From positions 1,674,001 to 1,738,000 of the forward strand of contig JACKDP010000001.1 in the NCBI GenBank assembly GCA_020633435.1: a DNA stretch of 64,000 nucleotides. Direction: 5' to 3'. The notes beneath the pieces were generated by a model. That model saw nothing but the letters and a program-made list of their open reading frames with translations, was not told the origin of the DNA and did no database searches. This stretch comes from Myxococcales bacterium (GTDB taxonomy: Bacteria; Myxococcota_A; Bradymonadia; UBA7976; UBA1532). The position numbers and the translations under genes were made by a program. Shown here piece after piece: positions 46,796 through 57,415 of this stretch (the first letter of the stretch is position 1; each line of letters starts with the position of its first letter).

Positions 46796-49700
46796 ATGTT
46801 CCGCTTCGCCACCGACCGGCCCGTCGCCGTCTTCATGATCACGGCGGCGGCGGCCTTCTTCGGCCTGCTCTCCTACCGCGAGCTCGGCCTGGAGCTGCTG
46901 CCCGACCTGGACCACCCCACCCTCACGGTGCGCACCGCCTGGGCGGCCGCGGCCCCGGAGGAGGTGGAGCAGGAGGTGACGCGGCGGCTCGAGGGGGCCG
47001 TGGGCACCGTCGAGGCCCTGGCGGGCATGCACTCGGCCAGCCGCGCCGGCGAGAGCGAGGTGGTGCTCGAGTTCGACTGGGACACCGACATGGATCGGGC
47101 GGCCCAGCGGGTGCGCGAGCGGCTGTCGCGCATCGAGCTGCCGGGGGGCGCCGAGCCGCCGCTCCTCCTGCGCCACGACCCCTCCCTGGAGCCGGTGATG
47201 AGCCTCGCCCTGAGCGGCGATGGCACCCCGGCCGAGCTGCGCTACTGGGCCGAGGAGGTCCTGGCCCCCGAGATCAGCAAGCTGGAGGGCGTGGCGGCCG
47301 TGCGCGTCCTGGGCGGGCTGGAGCGCGAGATCCAGGTGCGCCTCACCCCGGCGGCCATCGCCGCGCGCGGCATCTCGGTGCGGCAGGTGGCCGAGCGCCT
47401 GGCCGCCGCCAACGTGAACGTGGCCGGGGGCACCCTGCGGGAGGGCACCGTCGAGTTCCTGGTGCGCACCGTGGCCGAGCTGCGCGATCCCGAGGCCCTG
47501 CGCCGCGTGGTGGTGGCCGACGCCGGCGGGGTGCTCGTCCGGCTCGGCGACGTGGCCGAGGTGCAGGCGACGGTGAAGGATCCCCGCTCGCTGGTGCGGG
47601 TGGACGGGCGGGCCGCCGTGCGCCTGGACGTGGACCGGCAGGCCGGCGCCAACATCGTGGAGGTCTGCGACCGCGTGCGCGTCGCCGTCTTCGGCACGCC
47701 GGAGCAGCAGGCCTACACCGCCGACAAGGCCCCGGGGGCGCCGCCGCCGCGGGCCGCGCCCACGAGCGCGGGGCCGGGCAAGGGCCGTGACCTGGCCGCC
47801 ACCCGCCACCGCGCCCTCACCGACTTCCTGGCCTGGCGCCGACCACCGGGCACGCGCCTCGACGTCGTGGGCGATCAGTCCATCTTCATCCGCGCGTCGC
47901 TCCAGGAGGTCCGCGGCGCGGCGGTCGTCGGCGGCCTGCTCGCCGTCCTGCTGCTCTACCTCTTCCTGGGCTCGGGCTACTCCACGCTGGTCATCGCCGT
48001 GGCCATCCCCCTGAGCGTGGCCCTCACCTTCGTGCCCCTGCTGCTCTTCGGCGTCACGCTGAACATCATGTCGCTGGGCGGCCTGGCCCTCGGCATCGGC
48101 ATGCTCGTCGACAACTCGGTCGTCGTGCTGGAGAGCATCTTCCGGTGCCGCGAGGAGGGGGACGGGGTCAAGGAGGCCGCCGTCCGCGGCACCCGCGAGG
48201 TGGGCCCGGCGGTGGTCGCCTCCACCCTGACGACCGTCGCCGTCTTCCTGCCCGTCGTCTTCGTCGAGGGCGTCGCGGGCCAGGTCTTCGGCGATCTGGC
48301 CCTGGCCGTCGTCTTCTCGCTGCTCGCCTCGCTGGCCGTGGCCGTCTTCGTCGTGCCCATGCTCGCGTCGCGGTCCTTCGGCATCCGGGCCAGCGTCGAC
48401 GCGCCGACGTCCTGGCACCTGACGTGGCGGGCCCTGCCGGCCTGGCGCGCCCGCAAGGGCTTGATCCGCAAGGTGGTTTCCCTGCCCTGGGTCCTCCTGC
48501 AGGCCACCCTGGAGGCCGCCGGCAACCTCATCACGCTGGTCGTCGTCGCCCTCGTCCTCCCCCTCGGCCTGCTCTTCCGCGGCGCCGCCCGCGGGGTGCG
48601 CGCCCTCGCCTGGGCCCCCGCGCGCGCCACGGCGCTGGGCATGGACGCCGCCCGCCGCGCCTACGGGCCGCTCCTGCGGAGCGCCCTGCGCGCCCCCCTC
48701 GCGGTGATGGTCATCGTCGCCGGCCTGGGCGCGCTGGCCTGGATGAGCGCCAGCCGGCTGGGGGCCGAGCTCATCCCCGACGTGCACCAGGGCATCCTCA
48801 CCGCCGAGCTGCGCTTCCCCGTGGGCACCCCGCTGGAGGAGACCGCCGCCCGCGTGGACGCCTTCGCCCGGCAGGCCCGCGCGCTGCCCGGCGTCCGCCG
48901 CGTCGACACCTTCGTCGGCCAGCCCGATCTGGGCGAGGACGACGCCCGCGAGCGCGGCACCCACACCGCCGCCGTCACGCTGCACCTGACGGCCACGGCG
49001 GAGGCCGAGGCCGCCGCCATCGCGCGCCTGCGCACGCTGCGCGCCGAGGTGCCGGGCGCCGATCTCGAGATCACGCGGCCGGCCCTCTTCACGCTCCGCC
49101 CCCCCGTCCGCGTGGAGATCCTGGGCCACCACCTGCCCCAGCTCGGCGAGCAGGCCCGCGTCGTCGAGGCGCTGGTGGCGGGGGTGCCAGGTGTACGCGA
49201 CGTGCGCACCTCCGTGCGGCCGGGCCACCCGGAGCTGCAGCTCGACTACGATCGCGCCCGCCTGGCGGCCCTGGGCCTGCGCCCGCGGGAGGTGGCCGAG
49301 CGGCTGCGGGGCCAGCTCGAGGGCGAGGTGGCCACCGAGCTCAAGGAGCGCTCCGAGCGCGTCGACGTGCGCGTCCGCCTCGATCCCGAGCGCGTGCAGA
49401 GCCGCGGCGACCTGGAGACGCTCGTGGTGAACCCCGGGGCCGAGGTGCCGCTGCCCCTGGAGTCGGTGGCGCGCATCATCGCGGCCGAGGGGCCGGCCGA
49501 GATCCGCCACGTCGACGGGCAGCGGGCCGCGCTGATCACCGGCAGCACCGGCGGCCTCGACCTGGGCACGACGGCCGACGCCATCCGCGCCGTCCTCGCG
49601 GCCCACGACCCGCCCCCCGGCATCGAGGTGCGCCTGCGCGGCCAGGACGAGGAGATGAAGACCAGCCTCGACAGCCTGCGCTTCGCCCTCATCCTCGCGA

Positions 49701-50170
49701 TCTTCCTCGTGTATGTGGTGATGGCGAGCCAGTTCGAGAGCCTGCGCGCCCCCCTCGTCATCATGGGCAGCCTGCCCCTGGCGGCCATCGGCGCGTTCCT
49801 GCTGCTCGGGGCCGTCGACGAGCCCCTCTCGGTGGTCGTCTTCGTCGGCCTCATCACCCTGGCCGGCATCGTGGTCAACAACGCCATCGTGCTCGTGGAC
49901 TACGCCGAGCGCCTGCGGCAGCGCGGCATGGCGCTCGAAGACGCCCTCGTCGAGGCCGGCCGCACCCGCCTGCGGCCTATCCTGATGACCACCCTGACGA
50001 CGGTGCTCGGGCTGCTGCCCCTGGCCCTCGGCGCGGGCGAGGGGGCCGAGCTGCGGCGCCCCATGGCGCTGACGCTGATCGGCGGCCTGGTGGTGGCCAC
50101 GGGCCTGACGCTGGTGGTCATCCCGGTGCTCTACCGGCTGGTCGTGGGGCGGACGCCGAGCACCTCGTGA
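46796..50170 (+). CDS. RND efflux permease (AcrB-like, HAE family)
   Basis: 1124 residues. N-terminal FATDRPVAVFMITAAAAFFG is the first membrane helix, followed by the porter domain (LDHPTLTVRTAW; EVEQEVTRRLEGAVG). TM4 reads LALGIGMLVDNSVVVLESIF, a VDN variant of the proton-relay VDD motif that is common in NolG/HAE2-type pumps. The second half repeats the layout (PLAVMVIVAGLGALAWMSAS; ELIPDVHQGI) and ends with VVVNNAIVLVDYAE-type and PILMTTLTTVLGLLP motifs. There are about 90 extra residues between the halves, with an additional hydrophobic segment (GNLITLVVVALVLPLGLLF), and a Pro-rich insert near 300-330. No adaptor or outer-membrane channel gene is adjacent. It ends 3 bp before a convergent kinase gene. 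Confidence 0.95.
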   Translation: MFRFATDRPVAVFMITAAAAFFGLLSYRELGLELLPDLDHPTLTVRTAWAAAAPEEVEQEVTRRLEGAVGTVEALAGMHSASRAGESEVVLEFDWDTDMDRAAQRVRERLSRIELPGGAEPPLLLRHDPSLEPVMSLALSGDGTPAELRYWAEEVLAPEISKLEGVAAVRVLGGLEREIQVRLTPAAIAARGISVRQVAERLAAANVNVAGGTLREGTVEFLVRTVAELRDPEALRRVVVADAGGVLVRLGDVAEVQATVKDPRSLVRVDGRAAVRLDVDRQAGANIVEVCDRVRVAVFGTPEQQAYTADKAPGAPPPRAAPTSAGPGKGRDLAATRHRALTDFLAWRRPPGTRLDVVGDQSIFIRASLQEVRGAAVVGGLLAVLLLYLFLGSGYSTLVIAVAIPLSVALTFVPLLLFGVTLNIMSLGGLALGIGMLVDNSVVVLESIFRCREEGDGVKEAAVRGTREVGPAVVASTLTTVAVFLPVVFVEGVAGQVFGDLALAVVFSLLASLAVAVFVVPMLASRSFGIRASVDAPTSWHLTWRALPAWRARKGLIRKVVSLPWVLLQATLEAAGNLITLVVVALVLPLGLLFRGAARGVRALAWAPARATALGMDAARRAYGPLLRSALRAPLAVMVIVAGLGALAWMSASRLGAELIPDVHQGILTAELRFPVGTPLEETAARVDAFARQARALPGVRRVDTFVGQPDLGEDDARERGTHTAAVTLHLTATAEAEAAAIARLRTLRAEVPGADLEITRPALFTLRPPVRVEILGHHLPQLGEQARVVEALVAGVPGVRDVRTSVRPGHPELQLDYDRARLAALGLRPREVAERLRGQLEGEVATELKERSERVDVRVRLDPERVQSRGDLETLVVNPGAEVPLPLESVARIIAAEGPAEIRHVDGQRAALITGSTGGLDLGTTADAIRAVLAAHDPPPGIEVRLRGQDEEMKTSLDSLRFALILAIFLVYVVMASQFESLRAPLVIMGSLPLAAIGAFLLLGAVDEPLSVVVFVGLITLAGIVVNNAIVLVDYAERLRQRGMALEDALVEAGRTRLRPILMTTLTTVLGLLPLALGAGEGAELRRPMALTLIGGLVVATGLTLVVIPVLYRLVVGRTPSTS

Positions 50171-50173
50171 GCG

Positions 50174-51531
50174 TCAGTCGGGCGCCGGCCCCGTCGCCGT
50201 CTCGCGGGTGAAGCGCTCCTCGCGGATGCGCCAGGCGCCGTCGGCCTCCACCCAGACGAGCGTCTTGCGGCCGCTGTCGGTGTAGCCGGGGGCCCGGTAG
50301 GTCTGGCGCAGATCCACCTCGACGCGGTCGGCCTCCACGCGGGTGGCCTCCAGCACGATGTCGACGTTGATCCAGGCGGCGCGGCGGCCCAGGCGGCCCT
50401 TCTGGGCCAGGAACGCCTCGCGGTCGCGGCCGTCGGCCGTGAAGCCGGCGTCGTAGAGCTCGGCCAGGGCCGTCGTGTCGCCCTGGGGGGCGGTGCGCTC
50501 CCACGCGCGGCGCCAGGCCTGCAAGCGGCCGGCGAGCCAGGGCGTCTGGGGCGGGGCCTCGACGGCGACGGCGGGGGCCACGACCACCGGGGCCGGCGGC
50601 GGCGGCGGGGGCGCGAGCCAGAAGGCGAGCCCGGCGCCCGCCGCGGCGGCCGCGACGACGGCCACCGCCAGCGGCCAGCGGCGCGGGCGGGGCGGGGCGG
50701 CCGCGGCCTCCAGGGCGTCCGCCAGATCCCCCGCGGTGGCGAAGCGGCGGTCGGGATCCTTGGCCACGGCCCGGGCCAGCACCGGCCCCAGGGGCGTGCG
50801 GGCGAGGCCGGCGGGCAGCGGCACCGGCACGTCGGTGAGCTGGGCCGCCATGGCCGCCATGGGCGACTCGGCCTCCACCGCCGGCCGCCCCGTCAGGCAC
50901 TCCAGCGCGCACAGGCCCCAGGCGTACAGATCCGAGGCCGGGCTGAGGGTGCCGCGGAGCTGCTCGGGGGCCATGTACGCCGGCGTGCCCACCACCCCCT
51001 CGCGGGTCGTCAGCGACACGTAGTTGGCGCCGCGCGTCCCCTCCACCAGGCCCGCGATGCCGAAGTCGAGCACCAGCGCGTGGGGCCGGCGCCCCCCGGG
51101 CAGGACCATGATGTTGGCGGGCTTCAGATCGCGGTGCACGACGCCGCGGCGGTGGGCGTGGTCGAGGGCGTCGAGCACCTGCCCCATGAGCCGCAGGGCC
51201 TCCGTCGCCGGCAGGGCCCCCCGGGCGAGGCGCGCCTGCAGCGTCTCCCCCTCGATGAACTCCAGCACCGTGAAGAGGCGGCCGTCGGGCAGGGCCCCGA
51301 AGTCGAGCAGCCGCACGATGTGCGGGTGGTTGAGGCGGGCGATGACCGCCATCTCCCGCTCGAAGCGCGCGCGCTCGGTGTTGGCGTCCGGCGCGCGCGG
51401 GGCCATGACCTTGAGGGCGACGCGCTGCCCGGTGCTGAGCTGGTGGGCGCGGTAGACGGTGCCGAAGCCCCCCTGCCCCAGCAGCCCCTCGATCTCGAAG
51501 CGGTCGTCGACCAGGTGCCCGGCGGCCAGCG

Positions 51532-51535
<4 letters not shown>
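50174..51535 (-). CDS. Transmembrane Ser/Thr protein kinase with NTF2-like sensor domain
   Basis: 453 residues. The ATG at 51535 overlaps the stop of the FHA activator gene (ATGA). It is a complete Hanks kinase: LGQGGFG (19-25), ALKVM with Lys42, HRDLKPAN (134-141), DFG (157-159), GTPAYMAPE. One transmembrane helix lies at about 288-308, followed by a Pro-rich stretch. Residues about 335-450 resemble an NTF2/SnoaL-like fold such as that of the Cds6 C-terminus (WRRAWERTAPQGDTTALAEL; VEVDLRQTYRAPGYTDSGRK; WRIREERFTRE). I infer that the outer domain senses a ligand and the kinase phosphorylates the coupled FHA protein. Confidence 0.93.
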
Positions 51536-52866
<1,331 letters not shown>

Positions 52867-53000
52867 GGGACACCCCGCCCGCCGGGGCGGGACACGCCGG
52901 CGCGGCGGCGAGACACCCCACACAACCCACTGAAATCAGACACATTTTCGGTTGGCACCGGACGTGAAATGCCAGGGAGCAGACCCACAAGGAGGCCCCC

Positions 53001-53624
53001 ATGCGGCACATCATCCCCGTCTTCGCCCTCTTCGCCCTGACCGCCTGCGACGTCCAGGACGAGCTCCTCACCGACGCTGGCACCCCCACCCCCGACGAGG
53101 CGCCCGTCGAGGTGGCGCCCCCGGCCTACACCTGGGTGCTGGTGGAGGACACCTCCATCGAGATGAACGCCTTCGGCGCGCCGGGCGCCGACATCTGCGG
53201 CGTGGCCTTCGACTGCGGCGGCGGCGTGCGCGGCGTCGGCGTCGACGCCCACCTCTGGGCCGGCGACGGCGAGGCCTGTCGGGCCGGCGGCGAGGTGAAC
53301 GGGGAGGCCTGCTTCGCCGATCGCGACGACCCGCTGGCGGCCGTCGGCTCGCCCCACGACCCGTGCGAGGCCGACTCGAGCCCCAGCCACTACGTCGCGC
53401 TGGGCCTGGGGGGCGTGCTGGCGGTCCGGGTCGACACGGACGATGGCGACCTGCCCACCCTCGAGGGCTGCAGCGTCACCATCTACGAGCGCACGAGCCG
53501 GGACGTGGAGAGCTTCCAGGTGAGCGTCTGCGCCGACGCCGGGGGCGTGCAGTGCCTGCAGCCCGCGCCCCTGGCCGTCAGCCCGGACGGCGGCGACGTC
53601 CGCTTCGTCGTCCCGATGCCGTAG
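53001..53624 (+). CDS. Small lipoprotein, unknown function
   Basis: 207 residues. ATG at 53001 with a consensus AAGGAGG seven bases upstream. Lipobox ALTAC (Cys16). A short Pro/Glu linker leads to a compact domain with several Cys pairs (ICGVAFDCGGG; EACRAGGEVNGEACF; VSVCADAGGVQC) and a predicted beta-rich core (YTWVLVEDTSIEMNAFG; YVALGLGGVLAVRVDTDD). It resembles the layout of jelly-roll or proprotein-convertase P-like domains, but no family is certain. It diverges from the FHA activator gene across 134 bp, so it could be a target of that activator; no convincing -24/-12 site was found. Confidence 0.78.
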   Translation: MRHIIPVFALFALTACDVQDELLTDAGTPTPDEAPVEVAPPAYTWVLVEDTSIEMNAFGAPGADICGVAFDCGGGVRGVGVDAHLWAGDGEACRAGGEVNGEACFADRDDPLAAVGSPHDPCEADSSPSHYVALGLGGVLAVRVDTDDGDLPTLEGCSVTIYERTSRDVESFQVSVCADAGGVQCLQPAPLAVSPDGGDVRFVVPMP

Positions 53625-53691
53625 TCCCCGCACCCGACCCCCTCGTCCGAGCCCGCCCGACTGTACGGCACGGCCCGCCACGCGGGAAGCG

Positions 53692-54924
53692 TCAGGGCAG
53701 GGCGAGGGTGGTCTGGTAGATGAGCGTCGGCCCCCGCTGGCCCTGGATCCAGGAGATGTCGGGGCGGTCGAAGGGGCTGGAGTAGTTGTAGAGGAGCCAC
53801 TGGCGATCGCCGAGGGGCACCGCGCTCGCGAAGCAGGTGTCGCCGGCCGAGGGCAGGTCGAGGACGTGGGTCACCGCCAGGCGTGTGGCGTCCACCGACC
53901 ACAGGGCGCAGCGCTTGGGCCGCGACCAGTAGGCCGCCAGGTAGGTCGCCCACTGCTGCTCGGGCGGCAGGTCCTCGCGGCCCAGGTCGAAGTGGCCGTC
54001 CTCGGTGACGTGGCGGCGCCCGACCAGCCACACGCGGGCCCCGTCGGTGAGGACCAGGGGCGAGTCCGGCTTGCGGGGATCGGCCACGCAGCGCCAGACC
54101 CCCGGGGTGGCCGCCTCGCCGCGGCAGATCTTCGAGCCGAAGCCGTCCGCGTCGCCGGCCTCGTTGCGGCCGACGGCGATGATCGTCCCGTCATCCAGGC
54201 GGGCGAAGTCGGTCTCCGAGACGCCCCCCTCGAGCACCTGCGCGCCGGTCGGGGCGACGGGCGCCCACGCCTGCCCGTCCCGGGTCTTGAGCCAGTAGAC
54301 CCGCAGCGGATCCACCTCGGCCGTGTAGACCCCCTCCCCGCCCACGTAGCCGATGAGCCAGGCCTCGTCGCCATGCCGCTGGATGCGCCACGGGATGAAG
54401 CCCGGCAGGTCGGCGAAGGCCTCGACCGGCGGCGTCCAGTCCCCCGGCCCGCGGTATCGCGCCACGCGGGCGCCGCCCGGCTCGAAGGCCAGGGGGTCCG
54501 TGCCCAGCACCGCGAAATACAACGACAATTCGCCGTTGATGGACAGGAAGCGCGGCTCGCGGAGGTCGCGCCCGAGGTGGAAGCCGCCCTCGTAGCGCCA
54601 GGCGACCTGGTCGGTGGTGCTCACGACGTAGAGCCAGGTGTCGGCGCTGGCGAAGTGGCTCGGGGCGGTGCGCAGGGCCAGGAAGAGGCGGCCGTCGTGC
54701 AGGACCACGTCCAGGTTGTTGTGCGCCGTCTGGGAGACGACCTCCGCGGGCAGATCGGGCGAGGGGGCGACCACCACGGGCGGCGAGAAGCCAGGCCGCT
54801 CGGGGTTCTCCAGGCAGGCGCCGGCCACGGGGCAGCCGAGGTCAGGGCCGGCGTCGGGGGCGGCGTCGACGGCGCCGTCGTCGCAGGCGGCGAGCAGGAG
54901 GCAGAGGGCCGCGACGCGCCGCAT
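53692..54924 (-). CDS. Lipoprotein with sialidase-like beta-propeller
   Basis: 410 residues. Lipobox LLLAAC (Cys14). After an Asp/Ala linker, repeated blade-like motifs follow: DVVLHDGRLFLALRT, RFLSINGELSLYFAV, TRDGQAWAPV (similar to an Asp box), FARLDDGTIIAVGRN, VLTDGARVWLVGRR and LPSAGDTCFASAVPL. This order fits a six-bladed propeller of the sialidase or exo-glycosidase superfamily, but the catalytic Arg triad cannot be assigned by eye. Last gene of the operon that starts at 57247, 8 bp after the PD40 lipoprotein gene. Confidence 0.75.
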   Translation of the reverse strand: MRRVAALCLLLAACDDGAVDAAPDAGPDLGCPVAGACLENPERPGFSPPVVVAPSPDLPAEVVSQTAHNNLDVVLHDGRLFLALRTAPSHFASADTWLYVVSTTDQVAWRYEGGFHLGRDLREPRFLSINGELSLYFAVLGTDPLAFEPGGARVARYRGPGDWTPPVEAFADLPGFIPWRIQRHGDEAWLIGYVGGEGVYTAEVDPLRVYWLKTRDGQAWAPVAPTGAQVLEGGVSETDFARLDDGTIIAVGRNEAGDADGFGSKICRGEAATPGVWRCVADPRKPDSPLVLTDGARVWLVGRRHVTEDGHFDLGREDLPPEQQWATYLAAYWSRPKRCALWSVDATRLAVTHVLDLPSAGDTCFASAVPLGDRQWLLYNYSSPFDRPDISWIQGQRGPTLIYQTTLALP

Positions 54925-54932
54925 GGCCGCGC

Positions 54933-56228
54933 CTAGCGGAAGACGAGGCTGGTGCCGCCCGGCGCGCCGGAGCTGGCCGGGCGAGCGATGGGCGGCATGG
55001 AGGCCAGGTCGATGACGCGCACGCCGTCAGCCTGGGACACGGCCACGAAGCGCCCGTCCGGGCTCAAGGCCGCGGCGCTGAAGGCCCCCTCGATGAGCTC
55101 GGCCAGCCGGACCACCTCGCCGGTGCGCAGGTTCTTGATCCGCCCGGAGCCGAGGGGGTTGCCGCAGGCGTCCACGTCCAGGACGAGGGCCCGCTCCCCG
55201 CGCTGATCGATGGACGCCAGGTGGGCCTGGCCGCCGGTGTCGTCCACCTCGAAGACCTCGTCGCGAGCGGTGTCGAACCACGTCGTCCGCGTCGGGACCT
55301 CCACGGCCGCCACGCCGCACGTCGAGAACGACGACAGCTCCGCGATGACCGTCGAGGGCCCGGTGAGGCGCAGCTTCAGGGTGCGGTCGAAGGGCACGCG
55401 GGGGGCGGCGATGTACTTCTCGAAGGCGCTGTCCTTCAGATCGAGCAGGAGCCCGCGCTTGAGGCCGGGCTCGTTGGGATCGTTCTGCAGCACCAGCACC
55501 CGGTCGCCGTAGACGTCGGCCAGGATGCCATCGGCCAGCTCGCGCGCGCGGCCGGTATCGGCGTCGTGGAAGTAGACCTTCTCGCTCGGCGAGAAGCGCT
55601 CGAACACCAGGCCAGCAGGATCGGGCCCGGTCGCCATGGGGTTCGAGCCGCCGATCACCACGGGATCACTGCCGATCTTCCACAGGGCGGGCTGGTTCAT
55701 GTCAACAACCAGCACGTCGTCGCGGGCGAAGCCCAGCAGCTCGAAGGCCTGCACCTCGTCCACCAGCACGCCGTTCTCGTCGAAGACCCGGACGAGGGTG
55801 TGGAAGTCGTCGTCCTCGCCCTTGAAGGCCACGCGGGTGCCCTCGGGGGAGAGCAGCGGCGGCCCCAGGTTGCTGGCCCGCCAGTCCGAGAACTCTACCA
55901 GGTGCAGGTCGTTGGAGACGTCGTAGAGCCGGAGGGGCTGGTCGGACGTCTCCGGGCGGCACAGGGCGCGCTGGCCCGAGGCGTCCGGGTAGGCGACGGC
56001 GTTCTCGCAGATCTTGCGCGCGTCGGTGCCCGCCGCCGAGGCGAGGTAGCTGTCGGCGCCGAGCTGGTAGAAGAGGAGCCGCGAGGCGGTGGCCCCCGGG
56101 ATGCCGCCGTCGAGGCCACCCCCGACGAGGGCGTCGGGGGGGCCGCGGAAGCGACCGCCCTCGTCATCGGACTCCGCCGTGGCGCAGCCCGCGAGGACGA
56201 GGCAGGCGAGGAGGCCGGTGCGTCGCAT
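54933..56228 (-). CDS. Lipoprotein with TolB/PD40-like beta-propeller
   Basis: 431 residues. The ATG at 56228 overlaps the upstream stop by one base (TGATG), which fixes the start; lipobox LVLAGC (Cys15). The mature part carries propeller repeats of TolB type, such as LLSPEGTRVAFKGEDDDFHT, LLGFARDDVLVVDMNQPALW and LSPDGRFVAVSQADGVRVID. A Gly-Gly-Thr-Ser end follows. It is a binding scaffold rather than an enzyme as far as can be seen. Middle gene of a three-lipoprotein operon. Confidence 0.8.
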   Translation of the reverse strand: MRRTGLLACLVLAGCATAESDDEGGRFRGPPDALVGGGLDGGIPGATASRLLFYQLGADSYLASAAGTDARKICENAVAYPDASGQRALCRPETSDQPLRLYDVSNDLHLVEFSDWRASNLGPPLLSPEGTRVAFKGEDDDFHTLVRVFDENGVLVDEVQAFELLGFARDDVLVVDMNQPALWKIGSDPVVIGGSNPMATGPDPAGLVFERFSPSEKVYFHDADTGRARELADGILADVYGDRVLVLQNDPNEPGLKRGLLLDLKDSAFEKYIAAPRVPFDRTLKLRLTGPSTVIAELSSFSTCGVAAVEVPTRTTWFDTARDEVFEVDDTGGQAHLASIDQRGERALVLDVDACGNPLGSGRIKNLRTGEVVRLAELIEGAFSAAALSPDGRFVAVSQADGVRVIDLASMPPIARPASSGAPGGTSLVFR

Positions 56229-57247
56229 CAGGGGCACGTGGGCAGATCCGGCGGGTCGGGGTTGCGGGTCTCATCGGGATCGTTGAACTCGATGCGCTCC
56301 GCCTCCATGGACAGGGTGAACGGGTAGGCGTCGTTCACGCCGTCGCCGTTGGAGTCGATGGTGGGATCGGCGCCCTCGAAGAAGTCGATGAAGCGGATGA
56401 CGTTGCCGCCGGTGCGGATCTCGACGTCCTCCAGCTTCGAGCGCTCCACGAAGCCGTCCACGAAGCCGTAGAGGCGGGCCTGCCCGTCGGCGTTCTCGCC
56501 GGGCCAGATCTGCATGTTCACGTCGGTGGTGAACTCGGTCCAGCAGGTCGAGGCCGGCATGTCGTCCATGGCCGGGATGGTGCCGGCCGGCACGGCGATG
56601 CGGAACGCCTGGCGGCCGTCGATGTGCCACTCGGCGCGATCGTCCTCGAAGCGCCAGTCGCCGTCGAAGTTCTGGATGGGCAGGTTGTGGCGGAACGAGT
56701 ACACGCCCGCCTCGGGCCGGCCGTTGCCGACGTAGAAGCGGTAGCCGTTCTCGCCGTAGCCGCCGGCCTCGAAGACCAGGTTCAGGCTGCCGGTGCTCAC
56801 CGCCACCAGGAGCGCGAGCTGCAGCTCGTTGGCCGCGACCGCGGGCTCGATGACCTGGGCGTTGATCATGCGGAAGACGTCGGGCCGCAGATCCATGCGG
56901 CAGGCGTCATCCACGCAGCGCTGGTACGGGCCGCAGTCGTCGCCGGGCATGCAGGCCGCGCCGGCGTCCACGAGGGGCGCCACGGCGGCGTCCTCGGGGG
57001 CCGCATCCGCGACATCCATGTCAGCGCCCATGTCGGGCATGTCACCCCCGGCGCCGCCCTGGCCGCCCATGCCGCCGGCGCCGCCGACGCCACCCTGACC
57101 GCCGACGCCGCCCTGGCCGCCGACGCCGCCCTGGCCCCCCGCGCCAGTGTCCGCCCCCCCCGTGTCGGCGGCCCCCGGCGGGACGCCACCGTCATCACAG
57201 GCCCAGACGGCCGCGAACAGGCCTGCGCACGTCAGCCATCGCCGCAT
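56228..57247 (-). CDS. Lipoprotein with Gly-rich linker
   Basis: 339 residues. The ATG at 57247 follows GAGGGGAG. Signal peptide with AVWAC (Cys17). Residues about 30-70 are a repetitive Gly/Gln/Val linker (GGQGGVGG units); an Asp/Met stretch and a small Cys motif follow (GDDCGPYQRCVDDACRM). The C-terminal 220 residues are beta-rich (LNLVFEAGGYGENGYRFYVG; AEWHIDGRQAFRIAVPAG) and end with DSNGDGVNDAYPFTLSMEA, a calcium-loop-like DxNxDGxxD. Function unknown. First gene of the operon 57247-53692. Confidence 0.82.
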   Translation of the reverse strand: MRRWLTCAGLFAAVWACDDGGVPPGAADTGGADTGAGGQGGVGGQGGVGGQGGVGGAGGMGGQGGAGGDMPDMGADMDVADAAPEDAAVAPLVDAGAACMPGDDCGPYQRCVDDACRMDLRPDVFRMINAQVIEPAVAANELQLALLVAVSTGSLNLVFEAGGYGENGYRFYVGNGRPEAGVYSFRHNLPIQNFDGDWRFEDDRAEWHIDGRQAFRIAVPAGTIPAMDDMPASTCWTEFTTDVNMQIWPGENADGQARLYGFVDGFVERSKLEDVEIRTGGNVIRFIDFFEGADPTIDSNGDGVNDAYPFTLSMEAERIEFNDPDETRNPDPPDLPTCP

Positions 57248-57312
57248 GATGCTCCCCTCAATGCTCGGGTCGTCTCTGATGGTCGGCCCGTCCACGCCGA
57301 CCGTCAACTCGC

Positions 57313-57340
57313 GTTACATCCGATAAAAACGCTTACACAA
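57313..57340 (-). promoter_or_regulatory. Candidate promoter of the three-lipoprotein operon
   Basis: On the minus strand TTGTGT, 16 bp, TGTAAC, inside the most AT-rich stretch of the region (about 57310-57350). The start codon is at 57247, giving a leader of about 60 bases. Confidence 0.35.
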
Positions 57341-57362
57341 CAACGACTTGACCCCACACAGG

Positions 57363-57380
57363 GATGTTCTGCAAGACATC
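57363..57380 (+). promoter_or_regulatory. 18-bp imperfect palindrome upstream of tetR-like gene
   Basis: GATGTTCTGCAAGACATC, 7 of 9 pairs matching about its centre, ends 35 bases before the start at 57416. TTGACC at 57348-57353 could be the -35 of the regulator's promoter, in which case the palindrome covers the -10 region. It has the size of a TetR-family operator. Confidence 0.45.
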
Positions 57381-57415
57381 GTCGCAGCCTCCCGTCTTCC
57401 CCGGCGGGCCGACCC

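Noticed and set aside
52953..52967. Sigma54 promoter upstream of the 53001 lipoprotein, next to the FHA activator
   Set aside because: TGGCAC is present at 52953, but the -12 position reads GA where GC is required, so the site does not fit.
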